Assembly: GCA_029718625.1 (NCBI GenBank) | Contig: CM056391.1 | Location: forward strand, 20,435,218-20,499,217 | DNA: 64,000 nucleotides | Origin: Synaphobranchus kaupii | Lineage: Eukaryota; Chordata; Actinopteri; Anguilliformes; Synaphobranchidae | Direction of reading: 5' to 3' | Shown here: in pieces, positions 1 to 30,560 of the stretch | Layout: every line of letters begins with the position of its first letter | Position numbering within the stretch: position 1 is the first letter of the stretch | The notes under the pieces: model-generated | Database searches by the model: none | Told to the model about the DNA's origin: nothing | What the model saw: only the letters and a program-made list of their open reading frames with translations | Program-made: the position numbers and the translations under genes

Positions 1-493
1 GACGTTCTTAGAGAGATGCTGGAGAAATCCATCTTTGTTTATTTAGACGATATTTGAATTTTCTCTGCAGATCTTCCCTCTCACGTCAGTCACGTTAGGC
101 AAGTGTTAGAGGCTCTCTCCTTAATGCGTTAAAGAGGTACAGCGCTTCCTGGGCGTTGCTAATTTTTATCGGCGGTTTATCTGCAATTTTAGCACAGTAG
201 CTGCCCCTATGACAGCCCTTACCAAAAAAACTCAGTCGGTTCGCTTTCAATGGAACTCTAGGGCGGAGGCAGCGTTTGTGGAGCTAAAAAAGAGGTTTAG
301 CTCCAAACCCATCTTGATCACTCCCAACCCCTCCCTCCCTTTTGTGGTAGAAGTGGATGCTTCTGAGCTAGCAGTAGGAGCTATCCTCTCGCAGCAGTCT
401 CCTCTGGACCGCAAGCTTCACCCGTGTGCGTATTTCCCTCGTGCTTTAACACCTGTCAAGAGAAATTTCGGGAGCTGTTGGCGATCAAGCTAA
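1..493 (+). mobile_element. Ty3/gypsy-type retrotransposon pol remnant (RT end and RNase H start)
   Basis: The first 120 bases translate with one stop as a reverse-transcriptase end containing the catalytic YLDDI box, followed by the typical spacer that reads [11 protein letters not shown]. An open stretch from 209 to 493 continues into the start of the RNase H domain, with the [15 protein letters not shown] motif (first RNase H Asp). The TGA directly after YLDDI, a frame change near 130 and a stop at 493 show that it is dead. It lies in an intron of the flippase gene, in the same orientation. No LTR was recognised here. Similarity to gypsy pol is from memory of the motifs. Confidence 0.85.
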
Positions 494-1465
494 CGTTGGA
501 GGAGTGGCGAGAAAGAGAGACATTATTTTCATTTTACACTCTAGTCTAAGAGTTTTTTCGCCCTATAATTATTGGGTTGATTTCATTTGTTTAGTTTCTT
601 CTATACCTCTTTCTAGACCCGTGTCTATTTTCATTTCCGAGGTATTTCCCCCCTTTCCTCGTGGAGTATATCCACTCTTGTGGCAACCTCCTCGGGGGCT
701 TGCTTTTAGAACCGTTTGGTCTTCGACCACCTTACAGGGATCTGAAAAGAAATCATGTGGTATGCCCTGCCCTGTTGTGTGTGGGTGTGCATGTGTGTAT
801 TCGGAGTGTCTCTGATGTGTGGTTAATGAGGACCATGTAAGCAGTGCTGTTGTACAGGGGGTCCCCAGCTCTCTGTGCTACTCATTAACACTCACTGCCC
901 TCCTGGTGAAGCTCCTTTCCTGTCCTGCTCCCCTGTGTCACTTCCCTAAAGCAGGGTGCTCTCTCTTCCAAAATGCTCACGCAATTGGTGTGCAACAGCA
1001 GGGTAGAAATTTAGCAGTAAGCACAGGTATCTGATGGCACAGCAGAAATCTTTTAGGACTGAAAGACACGGCTGTTTGAGTCTGGCTTATGAGTGAGTCT
1101 GATAATTATATGCCTGGAATTCTTTCAAGTCTCTGTCATGCCTCCTGATCTCCATTTACTTTCATGCCTGAATGAATAAGAATTATTTTTACATTTTCCT
1201 ATCTTCATTGTTCTTTTTATTAGGCTCAGGATAAAATAAAATCCAGCTTAAACAATTCACCTGAAAAGGTGAATAACAAAGAGCTAATTCTATGCTAGCT
1301 ATAGTTGTTACTCATACGCAGTGAACTTCACGATGGCTTCTTTACTACTAAATAGTTGACATGAATCAGTGGAAATACCCCAAGTTCAGATATTTCAGAC
1401 TGTGCTGAATGCATGCATAGGGGGCGCTGTGAAGGCCTGACTAGTGTCACTGTGTGGCCTTGCAG
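494..1465. other. Intron sequence, nothing recognised
   Basis: This is intron upstream of the first visible flippase exon. The first 300 bases may still be degenerate retroelement sequence continuing from the pol remnant, but I recognise no domain or LTR end in it. The short open frames here have no family features. Confidence 0.4.
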
Positions 1466-4400
1466 GCCCATGCCCTGGAGGCGAACATGGAGCATGTGCT
1501 CCTGGAAACGGCCTGCCTGTGCAAGACGGTCATCTGTTGCCGTGTCACACCCCTGCAGAAGGCTCAGGTGGTAGAGCTTGTGAAGAAGAACAGGGGAGTG
1601 GTTACTCTGGCAGTTGGGGATGGCGCCAATGACGTCAGCATGATTAAAAGTAAGCTGCCGGCCCCGTGGCCCACTGAGTCAATATCCATCTGCCACTGGG
1701 CTCCTGGCTACATATAACCCACAATGAACCCTCTCCCTCAGCCTTGTTTGTGCACTAAATGAAATTGCAGGTTCAGCCTTGCAAGGAACGGTTTTAACCT
1801 GCCGGCTCAATGGCCGTGGAATGTTTGAAGACTTTGGCAGGATGTCCTCATGTTCACAGGAGAAATACAGAATGTCGTCTTAGAATGCTTCGTCCTCTTA
1901 TATTTTGCCACAAGGATGTTTTTGTAATGTATGAACATTACATTTCAATCAGACTCAAGTGTTCAGCATGTTGGCATAAAAGAGAGTTGAGATACTTATT
2001 GAAGTTTACGTATATGTAATAAATGCATAGCATGTAGACATAAGTAAAATTTCTAAAAGTAAAATAATTAATTTAAAAAGACTTTTCTAGTTTATTGTAC
2101 ATGTATTGGGGTTTATAGTTCTTCATATTGTGGTCTGCTCTGTCCCTCAACAGCAGCAGACATTGGTGTGGGCATCAGTGGGCACGAGGGCATGCAGGCG
2201 GTGCTGGCTTCAGACTACTCCTTCGCCCAGTTCCGGTACCTGCAGCCCCTCCTGCTGGTGCATGGCCGCTGGTCCTACTTCCGCATGTGCAACTTCCTGT
2301 GCTACTTTTTCTACAAGAACTTTGCCTTCACCCTGGTGCACTTCTGGTTTGGCTTCTTCTGTGGTTTCTCGGCACAGGTAAGGGACTCCCATGGCCAAGT
2401 GCTTCCACTGTTACAGACACTTCTTTTGCAACTGTAAAATCTCACCCGTTCATCTCAGATGTGAATATTAACAGACTCATAGTCTCAAGTTTAGGGTTCA
2501 GGCATTTCAGAATCACATAATCTAGGACTAACTGATTTGAAGTAAAAGCTTAATTCAGACTGTGTTCTGTTTGTGATTTATGATGTATGTATAATCCTCC
2601 TCTTTCACCCATTTTCTCCTCACAGACTGTGTATGACCAATGGTTTATAACCTTCTTTAACATAGTCTACACCTCTCTGCCAGTTCTTGCTATGGGCATG
2701 TTTGACCAGGTAAGCCTTGCTATTGATTCTGTCCAAGCCAATATTGACCACGGCATGTGTTGTGTGCTTGAACAGGTTCCTGTAATGACAGAATCTTTGT
2801 ACCCGTGTAGATTGATAGTTTTATTGAACGCATGACTTCGAACAGACAGCAGCAACGCGGGGTGATTAATAATGTCTGGAAATGTGACATCAGTCAGTTG
2901 CATAGGTTTGTGCTTTAAGATTGTTTATCTAAACATGATCAGTCAGTTTGTGAATTGCTCTGCTTTTGTCTGGCCTTTTCTTTCTCCAAAGGACGTCAAT
3001 GAGCAAAATAGCCTTCAGCACCCAAAGTTGTATGAACTTGGGCAGCTCAACCTGCTGTTCAACAAGTGGCAGTTCTTCATGTGCACGCTGCAAGGGATGT
3101 ATACCTCCTTTGTGCTCTTCTTCATCCCCTATGGAGCCTTCTCCTATGCCGTGAGGGATGACGGGTCCCATATCTCTGACCAACAGTCCTTCGCCGTCAC
3201 CATAGCAACATCCTTAGTGATTGTTGTGAGCGTTCAGGTGAGGGGGCCCTGAATGACTCAGTGAAAGGGGAGGGCACGAGGCAAATCACCCAGCATGCAG
3301 GTATAAAACGATTCTACAGAACAATGTTTCCCCGCTCGTGGTAGAGCGGCGGATGACGCATTGCTGATGCTCCAGCTTATTCTACGCTTACACCCCTGAT
3401 TGCAAAACAGACCTTGTATCCATAGTGATTGAGGCATTTATATTCTCACTGCTGGGATTTGACATTTATCCATGTCATGCAGTTCATTGGCAATTGATAA
3501 CTAATTTCCACTGAAGTGGTTCTGTTTAACAGTAACATAAAAATAAATGAAATGTGCAATGTATCACCTTATGTTTTTGATAATAGAAATTCATACTGAA
3601 ATTTGTTTAAATAAATATTGCATTATTATATATTAATAATTTAATCTTAAATTATGCCTAATCCTACTTTAGGCTATCTTTTACAAAGCCTCTAATGGAC
3701 TGCTCAACTTCTCTCTCTGTATATTCATAGAAATTATATTGGCTAATCACATTGCCATTATATATTCCTTAAAATTGTTACTGGTGACTAAACAAAAAAG
3801 GAATTATTTGCTAAAATGTGAATATAGTTTACTGAATGGAATTTCATCTTTTCTCTACTTAATCAGTATGGAAGCTATGCATAGAAGGCATGCAACCAGC
3901 TTTGTAATACACTCTCTGAATTGGAGACAGGTTAGATGGAACACACTTGATTTCAATGAAAACCTATAGAACAAAGCAACATTTCAGTAAAGACAAATAA
4001 TGCCTAAAATATTTCAGGACAGTCTCCTGTACATTCTCTGAAGGTTCATATGGATATTTTGCTTTTTCCAGGGAGATAAATTAAGAGCCCATTCATCAGT
4101 CATGCATTAGAGAGGGTGAATTGCATGCAAAAGGAAATTGAGATTTCTCTGCTGTGAAACCAGTTCCTTGCTTTTCAGTATGCATATCTATTATATGTAA
4201 GGAATAGCAATTTTTTATTTTTAGCAAAGCCATGCTTTTAGAGAATGACAGCTCTGCTTGCATTGATTCATAATTTAGTCTCAAATCAAATCTAACCAAG
4301 ATAGACAGTGGAAAAAGCAAGTGTTGATTATGACGAATACATTCCTTTCCTTGGAGAACATCAAGAAAAAAATATGATTCATTGTTATCTATATTATTCT

Positions 4401-6372
4401 GTCATTCTGACACTTACATGTACAACTACACATTGCACATTTAATTACCATGACATTTGCGTGTGAGACTTTTTGACCAATAGTGCATGTGTGTATAGAA
4501 ACATGTATTTTTTTTGCATTCTTTTATTTTGAAAAGATTTATTTCTCTGTTAGCTGCATAGCAATAACAAGAAGAAAATGTATCAAGAAATGTGGGTGTC
4601 AAACCGTGTTAAAATGCACTGCAATGCAGGTGAGGAAAACTAGAATGCATTTAACCAAGGAGTATAACTGAGATTATAAAAATAGGATTTATTTTAGCTT
4701 TTTTCTGATGCTTTTGTTTTGTTTTTTGTTTTTTTCTTACCACTTTCAGGAACCCATTTACCGGATATTTTTGTAAAGAACACTTTGGAAAATATGAGAT
4801 GTAGAATTATTATCTAATTTTTTAAAAACTTTCTGAAGCATGTCTCTGTTTCAGAATGCTTAAAAGTCATATGGAGGTACTCCTTTTTAGGCCATCTTGT
4901 GGCCAAAGTAAGCAATTCAGTAGACAAAGCTGTCTTCTGTAAACAGGCTAAAATGTTATGAAAGGATAATTATATCTTGTAAAACTGTGTCTTTGGCTTT
5001 CAGATTGGGCTGGACACACATTATTGGACGGCTGTGAATCATTTATACATATGGGGTAGCCTTGCAACCTACTTTGCCATATTATTTGCTATGCACAGTG
5101 ATGGCATATTCGGTATATTCCCAAGGCATTTCCCTTTTATCGGTAAGTCTGCGTCAACAATGACTGTTTTATTTGGTTTTTACTCTCTAAACTAAAACCA
5201 TGCCTGGTGAAAGAGTACAAATCATGTTTTTTTATCATTTCCAACCTGTTATGGAGATTATTATAAATATCATAGAAATATGCTTGGCTGCTTGCAGATG
5301 CATTTGAACCCATGGTAAGTGTTAATCTAGAGATGGACTGCTCATTAAAGTGTGGTGTGTTCAGTTTGAATTCCGTCCAAACAGTATGTGTGTTCATAAA
5401 TTTCAGGCACTGCGCGGAACTGCCTGACACAGAAGAGTGTGTGGTTGGTCATTCTCCTCACCACGGTGATATGTGTGGTGCCCGTGGTGGCAGTCCGATT
5501 CCTAAGGATAGATCTCTATCCAACCCTCACAGACAAGGTACAGTACACCCCCAGATTTATATTTATGCCCACAGAGGAAATGCAGTTGTTAATTACAGAG
5601 AGGCTATTATAAACTTCTCCTATTAGACCCTGGTGCACACACATTTATGGCGAAGGCAGTTGAGCATAAAACTAAATAAATATAATTCAAGTTCAGACAA
5701 GCAGCTATTAACTTATTAGCTGGCACATTTAAAGTCTCTGGCTAATGACGCTGCAGCTGTAGCAGGCATGGTCGCTGAGCTAACTCATGTAGAAAACATG
5801 AAGGAAACAATGTGAGACCACGGAAAAAGAACATGAATTCATTTCAGTTGTTAGTATTAAAAACATAGTGGCTTTTACAGTAAGGGTGAAGCATTGGTTA
5901 CTCATTTATTTAGAGAATACCAAAAAAAGGAGTAAACAGGCATGTAAGGTTTTGTGGATAGTCAATCATTCAATGGTTGTTTGATGGACTTCTTATGTCT
6001 GCTTTGCAGGTACGTCACTTACAGCGTGCCAGCAGGAGGCACGGAACTGAGGAACTGAATCTGAAGCGCGTGCGCAGGACCAGCTCGCGCCGCTCTGCGT
6101 ACGCCTTTGCTCACCAGGAGGGCTACGGAGAACTCATCACCTCGGGGAAGAACATGAAGGTCGTTGGCCCCAGCTCTGCTCCTCCTGCTGGGAAGATGCA
6201 GAACAGCACCAGCTGGATTGAGAACCTGCTGAAGAAGAGAAGTGATGTAACCAGTGCCATCTCAGAGCCACCAAGCAACAACACAATATCACTTTCGAGA
6301 CAAATTGGAACAGAAGAGACCAAAACTGAACTACTGAAGAAAACCACACCCAAACACAACAGCACAAACTGA
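1466..6372 (+). CDS. ATP8B4: Phospholipid-transporting P4-ATPase, C-terminal 457 codons (3' part of gene)
   Basis: Seven coding exons: 1466-1649, 2154-2377, 2626-2709, 2992-3237, 5004-5142, 5407-5537 and 6010-6372, stop included; all junctions are GT-AG and the phases join. Product is the C-terminal part of a class-1 P4-ATPase, which flips aminophospholipids to the cytosolic leaflet with a CDC50 partner. Visible are the P-domain hinge [11 protein letters not shown] in the first exon, then the hydrophobic membrane segments up to M10 (for example [15 protein letters not shown] and the [10 protein letters not shown] stretch), and a basic cytosolic tail. ATP8B4 is preferred over ATP8B2 because of the tail motifs [18 protein letters not shown] and STSWIEN and because of the DTWD1/FGF7 neighbourhood. 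The phosphorylation DKTGT motif and all earlier exons lie left of the window. The tail runs about 30 residues beyond the human end as I remember it. Confidence 0.9.
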
Positions 6373-6871
6373 GGGAACAGACCAAACACAGTTACCAAGA
6401 AAACAGAGGAGACCAAAACACTGCAGTACGGAGACCCAAACAAAGGGGAAACAACCGACCTAAACACAGCAGCACAAAGCCCCAGAAAAACAGCACAAAG
6501 AGTTGGGGAACAAATCAGACCAAACACAGTTACAAAAAAAAAAAGAGAATAGACACGACTGCCAAGTAAGTGAAGTAACATGCAGGACTGTCAAATAGCC
6601 ACAGAGAAGGGAAGGGAACAGGCAAGACCATAAAGCAGCAGCTCACTTTATCACTTTATGATTTCTTCTTTATGTCAGTTCCTTTTCAAAGATCCCTAGC
6701 TATATATGAGGATTGTGCCAATGCTCTCGCTTGGTGGCATTGTCTGATTACCTATAAATGACTTTAGATTTCGATCAAGTAATGATTGTTCCAATGACGT
6801 GCATTATTTTGACCAGAAAATGTTTATCTTGAGGCTGCCTTGGTGTCTACAATATGGTTCCACAAAATAAA
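6373..6871 (+). other. ATP8B4: ATP8B4 3' UTR with imperfect A-rich repeats and AATAAA
   Basis: The 200 bases after the stop continue an A/C-rich, imperfectly repeated composition: the phrase GACCAAACACAGTTAC occurs twice, around 6381 and 6519, and CAGCACAAA recurs. The last coding exon ends inside the same composition. An AATAAA at 6866-6871 is the most likely polyadenylation signal, about 490 bases after the stop. Confidence 0.6.
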
Positions 6872-8038
6872 GGCTGGTATTGTAGCTTTCTGCATAAACT
6901 GCAATTTGAGCCATTAATGTCATGTTTTAAAGCCTCCCTTCTGCAACTTTAAATCAATGTCAGCATTGGACACTTGAAGACTTTTATTTCAACCTTTGGA
7001 AGACAAATCACATTGCTACTTCATTGCGAATATTGTGTTTATTTTTTAACTTAACAAGCAGGGGAGTTGTGCATTTAACTCTTATAACTCAGTTCATGAG
7101 AGTTCTACAGTTAAGCACAGTTTATATTATAGCAGGTTGCCTTTATGGTCAATGTGATACCCTAAAATTAATTTTTCAGTCACCTCAGCTTTTGCCAATG
7201 TACATTATTCATGTTGTAATGTGTTACCAATGCGCTATATGCATATCATGCCAAGTTATTTTTTTACATAATTGCTGGCAGCTTTCCACTCAGTGTGAAA
7301 CTTGCATATGTTATGGCATCGTGACCATCATTATGAATTTTACAAAAATGCAACAAAGCGACAAGCTCAGACCACTGTGTGAATGCACAGATTGTACAAT
7401 AGCTGACATTTGACACCATTTAGCATTACCGTATGGTGGAGGGGGATAATGTGCCTTTCCACTTTTCCTTCAATTAAGGGAAATATATGAATGTATACCA
7501 ATGTAAATGTACCCTCTACAAAACAGATCTTTCAAGGCTGGCAACTTCAATCACAATGCCTTTACAATGCTACAAATATCCAAGTGCTGATGACCGACAT
7601 CACTGACTGCGCTTGAAGTTATGTATGACTTGCTTTACCTGCATTCTTCACCTTGGGTTCTGAACAGCACTGTAACATCTAATATGTGTGTTTTACATGG
7701 ATATAATTGGCCATTAAAAGTATAAAAAATATACACTGCTTATAAATGGCAACCTTTAGCATTTGACATTCGTACAGGAATGTTAAAACTAATGAATGTA
7801 TAAATCACAAATGAATGTTATTTCATATGCCCACTTTTGTATTGTTCATCAATTGTACATATCTGCATGTTTTTTTATATTTATACTGGAAATATTACTT
7901 TTTATAACATGAGGAAATGTGTAAATGCATTACTTAATTTATTTAAAATTAAATCACTCTTCTGTGTCTTTGTTTGCATGTGTGTATGTATATATTTTAA
8001 AGGTATATATTGTGTAGACAACCTCATATTGTAATCTA
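6872..8038. other. Intergenic, AT-rich, nothing recognised
   Basis: No open frame with family features, no RNA gene and no repeat that I recognise. Later ATP8B4 polyadenylation sites cannot be excluded. Confidence 0.4.
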
Positions 8039-8835
8039 CAGTGAGCACCATAATTCATGGGACAATGACAATTTTCTTGTTATTTTGGTTCTGTACTCTA
8101 GCACTTTGAGTTTGAAAGGATACAATGAGGTTGAAATGCATACTGTCAGCTTTAATTTGAGGGTATTTTCATCCATATCAGATGAACCATTTAGAAATTA
8201 TAGAACCTTTTGTACATAGTCCCCCCAATTTTCGGGCATCAAAAAATATTGGACAGTTTAACATAATGTAGAATAAAGTAATCATTTTTAATATTTGGTC
8301 GCATATCCTTTGCATGCCACGACTCCCTGATGTCTGTGACCCAACAGTATCAAAAGACTCTTGATATTTTATTTTCTGGCACTCCTACACGCGATACTAT
8401 AACCTCTCTGCATTTGAATGGATCTCTATAGGAATTGGGGGGTGGGACTAGATTTAGCTGTAAATTACACTGGAACAGTATGGAACACATGGTTAGCTAA
8501 ATGGCTCTAAGTCATCAAGGGTCTGACGTATCAAACAAGCCTTAAACCATCACTCTGCTGCCAGATATGCTGTAGATATGGATTGATAACTTGAAGGGTT
8601 TCTTCTCCTGACTTATTTTTCAATAGAGTTCAGTAGGAAAATTTGTCAGGAGAAACAACCTTTAAAGTGATCCATCCATATCTACTGCATATCTGGCAGC
8701 AGACTGATGGTTTGAGGCTAGTTTTGATACCTCAGACCCTTGATGACTTACAGCCATTTCACCAACCATGTATTCCATACTGTTCCAGTGTAATTTACAG
8801 ATAAATCTAGTCCCACCCCCCAATTCCCATAAAGA
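8039..8835. mobile_element. Tc1-type terminal fragment with inserted palindromic (fold-back) MITE core, copy 1
   Basis: After a TA at 8037-8038 the sequence begins CAGTGAGCACCATAATTCAT, the kind of end seen in a common fish Tc1-like family, and runs to about 8347. At 8348 a second unit starts with TATCAAAAGACTCTTGATAT. It folds back on itself around roughly 8620: the left-arm stretch GGGGGGTGGGACTAGATTTA pairs with its complement near 8800. The right arm stops abruptly at about 8835, so the copy is truncated. The same core recurs at 54245-54812 and 57538-58062. Confidence 0.75.
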
Positions 8836-9659
8836 GGACAGTGCACAACAAAACATAAGTCTCAAAAATAATGAGAGAAGATGTGTTGTACCACATAACT
8901 AATTTCCATCTGTAGTCCCTGGGCAGGTACAACATTATTTAAAGTGCTTTTGTGATGATAGTGGAGGATAACTAGGAAAGTCGAGCAGCAGGAGATTTGA
9001 CTTCATCACGTAATAGCTACCTTAACATGCCCAGAATGTCTGCCTATTTTATAGCCACAAAACCATTGTTCATGGAAGTTCTTTCCTCCATAAACATACA
9101 TATTTTGACCATTGCGGCCAAATTCACACTGCACTGACTTACCTCAGGGCTCTTTTTATTGCATACACTCCGTCTTGCTCCTAGGTGTCTGTGTTCTACC
9201 ACCAACTGGCTGACTCTGCACCACCTCCCATAGCCCACATCTTGAATCCACTTCTCATGCCCCATAAGTGGTAATATGGGCCCTGAGTTGCCAGTAAGTA
9301 ACCATTCCTGTCACCAGTACAGTCTGGGCCTTGCAGTCACTGGTTTGAGCCTTGTTCTTGGCATTAGCTCACTTTCACCAGCAGACCACAGTGATGGAGC
9401 ATGAGTAATTTCGTCCTGCCAGGGGGTAACATGGGTTTGAGTCAGTCAGGATTCCACGGGCTACCATTATAATGTTCTTCCCAACGACGTTCCAGGCTGC
9501 CAGATTTTGTTAGTTACATAATTTCTTTCCTACAAGAAACTCTCTTGTATAAGTCTGGCCTGTGGGGTGGCAAATTTTAAGCATCTTTATCTTACCCACA
9601 TTCCATTGCAGATAGAAATATAATTATATTTAACTTTAAAATATATTCCCTGTTGAAAA
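8836..9659. other. Intergenic, nothing recognised
   Basis: No gene, RNA or clear repeat family was identified. Short open frames here look random. Confidence 0.35.
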
Positions 9660-9840
9660 TTCCATCTTAAACCAAACTAAACTGGTTAAGCTGGTTTGAA
9701 CTGTGTTTTCAACACTAGCTGGTCGACCAGCTGATCAGCCTATAGTCAGCTAGTCCAGCCACAGACCAGTTAGAAGTGTCAACACAGCTTAAACCAATTT
9801 AGAATCACAGCTGGTCTTCGCTGGAATTTTCAGCAGAATT
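9660..9840. repeat. Dispersed repeat rich in AGCTGGT / ACCAGCT half-palindromes
   Basis: The stretch carries repeated words such as AAACTGGTTAAGCTGGTTTG, CTAGCTGGTCGACCAGCTGA and ACAGCTGGTCTTCGCTGG on both strands, a composition I associate with a short interspersed non-coding repeat of fish genomes. No open frame. The ends are not defined. Confidence 0.5.
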
Positions 9841-10689
9841 GATTGAGAATGCTGCTGGAGCAGTCTTTTTAATGACAGATATTAATCTATATTGTACAAG
9901 TAGCAGTAGAAGCAGTGATGTTTATTAATTTACAATTTATTGTGATTTATTGTGTGATTCTAGATGCTGCAGTTTCTCAAAATAGATAGTAAAAAAAAAA
10001 GTTTTTTTGGGTTTTAAGCTATTTAAGCAATATTCATCAAATCACATGTAACATTAAAATAACTGCAAAAAGAGGTTACATTTATCTGAATGTTCAATAA
10101 ATACATAAATGAACTGAAAACTTTGAACCGATCTATTGTGATTGAAGAACGCTGTAACAACTTTATTTTCACAAGGAATTGTGGCAATAATCATGTCCGC
10201 GAGATGGCACCAGTGACCAAAACTAAAAAAGTGGAATTCGTAAAAAAAAAAAAAAAAAATAGAACGCAAGGTGCATGTCTGAATATCTTAATTGTTTAAA
10301 CATGTAGTTCGGAGGCATTAAATGAGGTAAGTTGGCTACATTTGCCAACGACTTAGAGTTTTAGTTTTTCTGTAGGCTACATTGCATCTACTGAAAACAT
10401 CTGCAAAACTTTTTTTTTTTTAAATACAAATTGATACCACGGCTTGTTTGTAATTAGACTGATGGTCAGCGTTTGATTCGGTTCCAGCCACTGGCCTATT
10501 TCGTGAAGGTGAAAATTAATTTCTAAACACATAATTTTCATTGCAAACGTCATCTGCTATTCTTGTTTTGTTAACATTGCGTTTTAAGTTATGAAACTGA
10601 ATTTCGTTCGACAGGCTAGTTCAAGTCAATCCACTGTTGTCTGAAAGAAATATATACCATGTCGCACATTTATCACGCGTTACATGCCC

Positions 10690-10850
10690 AGAAAATCACG
10701 TGGTTTTCTATTTATAGCGGATAAAGCTGTGATATTGAAACTCTCAAGGCACCCGCCTCTGCTTGAAGGTCATGTTGACCACACATTATGTAAAATTATA
10801 CTTCTCCGTCTGAAATAATTGTATAATAGCAGAGGAGGCGCGCGATCAAG
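10690..10850 (+). promoter_or_regulatory. NNT: Candidate NNT promoter and non-coding first exon end
   Basis: About 0.75-0.9 kb upstream of the NNT start codon lie a CACGTG E-box (10697-10702), a TATTTATA-like box near 10710, an inverted AGGTCA half-site pair with 3-bp spacing (10767-10781, one mismatch in the last base), and a GC-rich stretch ending CAAG at 10850 followed by GTTAGT, a good splice donor. Mammalian NNT has a non-coding first exon, so a short 5' UTR exon ending at 10850 and joining the acceptor at 11591 is plausible. All of this is inference from sites. Confidence 0.35.
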
Positions 10851-11611
10851 GTTAGTTCGATTCTGGAAAAGTTTGTGTCGCTTTTTGTGGCTGCTTTACT
10901 TCTCTGAATCTCGTGCAACATGTTTAGAGGACCTACTAATGTTTCAATGCTGAAAGATCACAGTGCAGACGAGTAGCTTACTGGAAGAAATGCGCTTTAC
11001 TAAGTTCCTTCTAAAATATCTAAATGCATTTTATCCTTTTTATTTGAGGTTGATCAGTGCGGATTAATCAAATATTAATTTAATAATGTTTTGTATTGGT
11101 TAAATTGATAAAATTATTAAAAATGAGTATACTTTGCTGCTGTGACATAATCCTGTGCTTAAACCAGTGACTTCTGTTTTTTCAGTTTTTCATCTCTGGT
11201 TTCATAGCACATTGCTGGTAAAGTGTTAATCTATTCCTGAAAGGTTATTTCTTTCCAGTTATCCACTTACATTTACATTGTTTTTGGTCAGCACCCAATA
11301 CAATAATTGAAGATATGATCTGTCTCAGTATTCCATTCTGAAGTTGTGAGGTTTCTTGGCACAGAGTCTGTCCTGCGGTCACACACACAGTTCTCGCGAT
11401 GCTGAGTAATACCACCTGGGAATCTGATTGTGTGTCCCACAGAGGTTTAATGTCACACTGCTGCTCCTGGGCCCAGTAGCCCAGTGTGCAGAAGAAGAAC
11501 ACTGGGGTTTTTTTTTTTGAGGACAATGGGCATTGACATCTGATTGCCGTCATAGGGTTCAGCACTCCTTTTTCCCTGCCTTTGTTTTCAGGTCACCTGG
11601 ATTAGAGAAAC

Positions 11612-29657
<18,046 letters not shown>

Positions 29658-29889
29658 ATTTAACACTATACCTTATTCTTTTCTGATCAAACATGAATTC
29701 ACAACAGGTTCCATTATGACGTTTTTAAATACAGGACGATTCATTCATTTGTCACCTTCTAGACTGGCATAGATTAAAATGAAATGGAAGAGATTAAAAT
29801 GTAAGGTTGTGCCAATTTTTTCTGATTAACCAAAATCTTATAAACTTGCTTAATTTATCCATGGGCATGCACTGATCTGATTTGTAAAT

Positions 29890-29895
29890 AATAAA
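29890..29895 (+). promoter_or_regulatory. NNT: NNT polyadenylation signal AATAAA
   Basis: First AATAAA after the NNT stop, 233 bases downstream of it and well before the convergent DTWD1 3' end. Confidence 0.6.
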
Positions 29896-30560
29896 GTCTA
29901 TTTAAATGTGAGAATAGTGTATAATTCTTTCTTCCATGGTGTATTTTTTTTAATCATCTCGCACTTGGACGCTCACCATAGGATGCTCCTGGAAACAAAA
30001 GCTATTTGAAACTATAGAAATATCCACATATAGCTGTAGAATAATCTTAAATGATTCAGTGTCTTAAGAACATTTTTGGGGATGGAGACACTTCATGTAG
30101 AAGGAATAGACTAGAATAGCATGTACGGCTAATGCAAGTACTGCACCCTTGACATGATGTTCAATGAATCCACAGCTTTCATTAAAAGAGATGGCCCCTT
30201 AAATCAACTGAACACAACCCCCAGCATAGGGGCTTGGAAAAAGACTCACTGCCATCCTCCAATACTAAGTTTACATACTTTACCTGTAATATTTCATCCA
30301 AATCAATTCTCAAGACAGGGGGACCCATTGTATTGTCTTCTGAATAGATCACAACAGAGAACAAACATTTTACAGTGATCATGTTCATAAGTGTCCCTAT
30401 TTCTCTACTGAGTCTTTCTGTGAATCATTTCCTGGTTTCCAGAAGCCATTAATAAGTATTTATGATGGTTGATGGATGAAGATGGCAATCTCAACTACGT
30501 GACATTGTTGGAAATGAATGAAGAGATCATGTCTTCACATTGTGCATGATCAAGCCTCAT

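Noticed and set aside
1466..6372. ATP8B2 as the identity of the flippase
   Set aside because: The tail motif STSWIEN and the [18 protein letters not shown] block, together with gene order, fit ATP8B4 better. ATP8B2 remains the nearest alternative.
6123..6581. 152-codon open frame on the minus strand
   Set aside because: It is the antisense of the last ATP8B4 exon and the repeated 3' UTR; Phe/Leu/Val-rich composition with no family feature.
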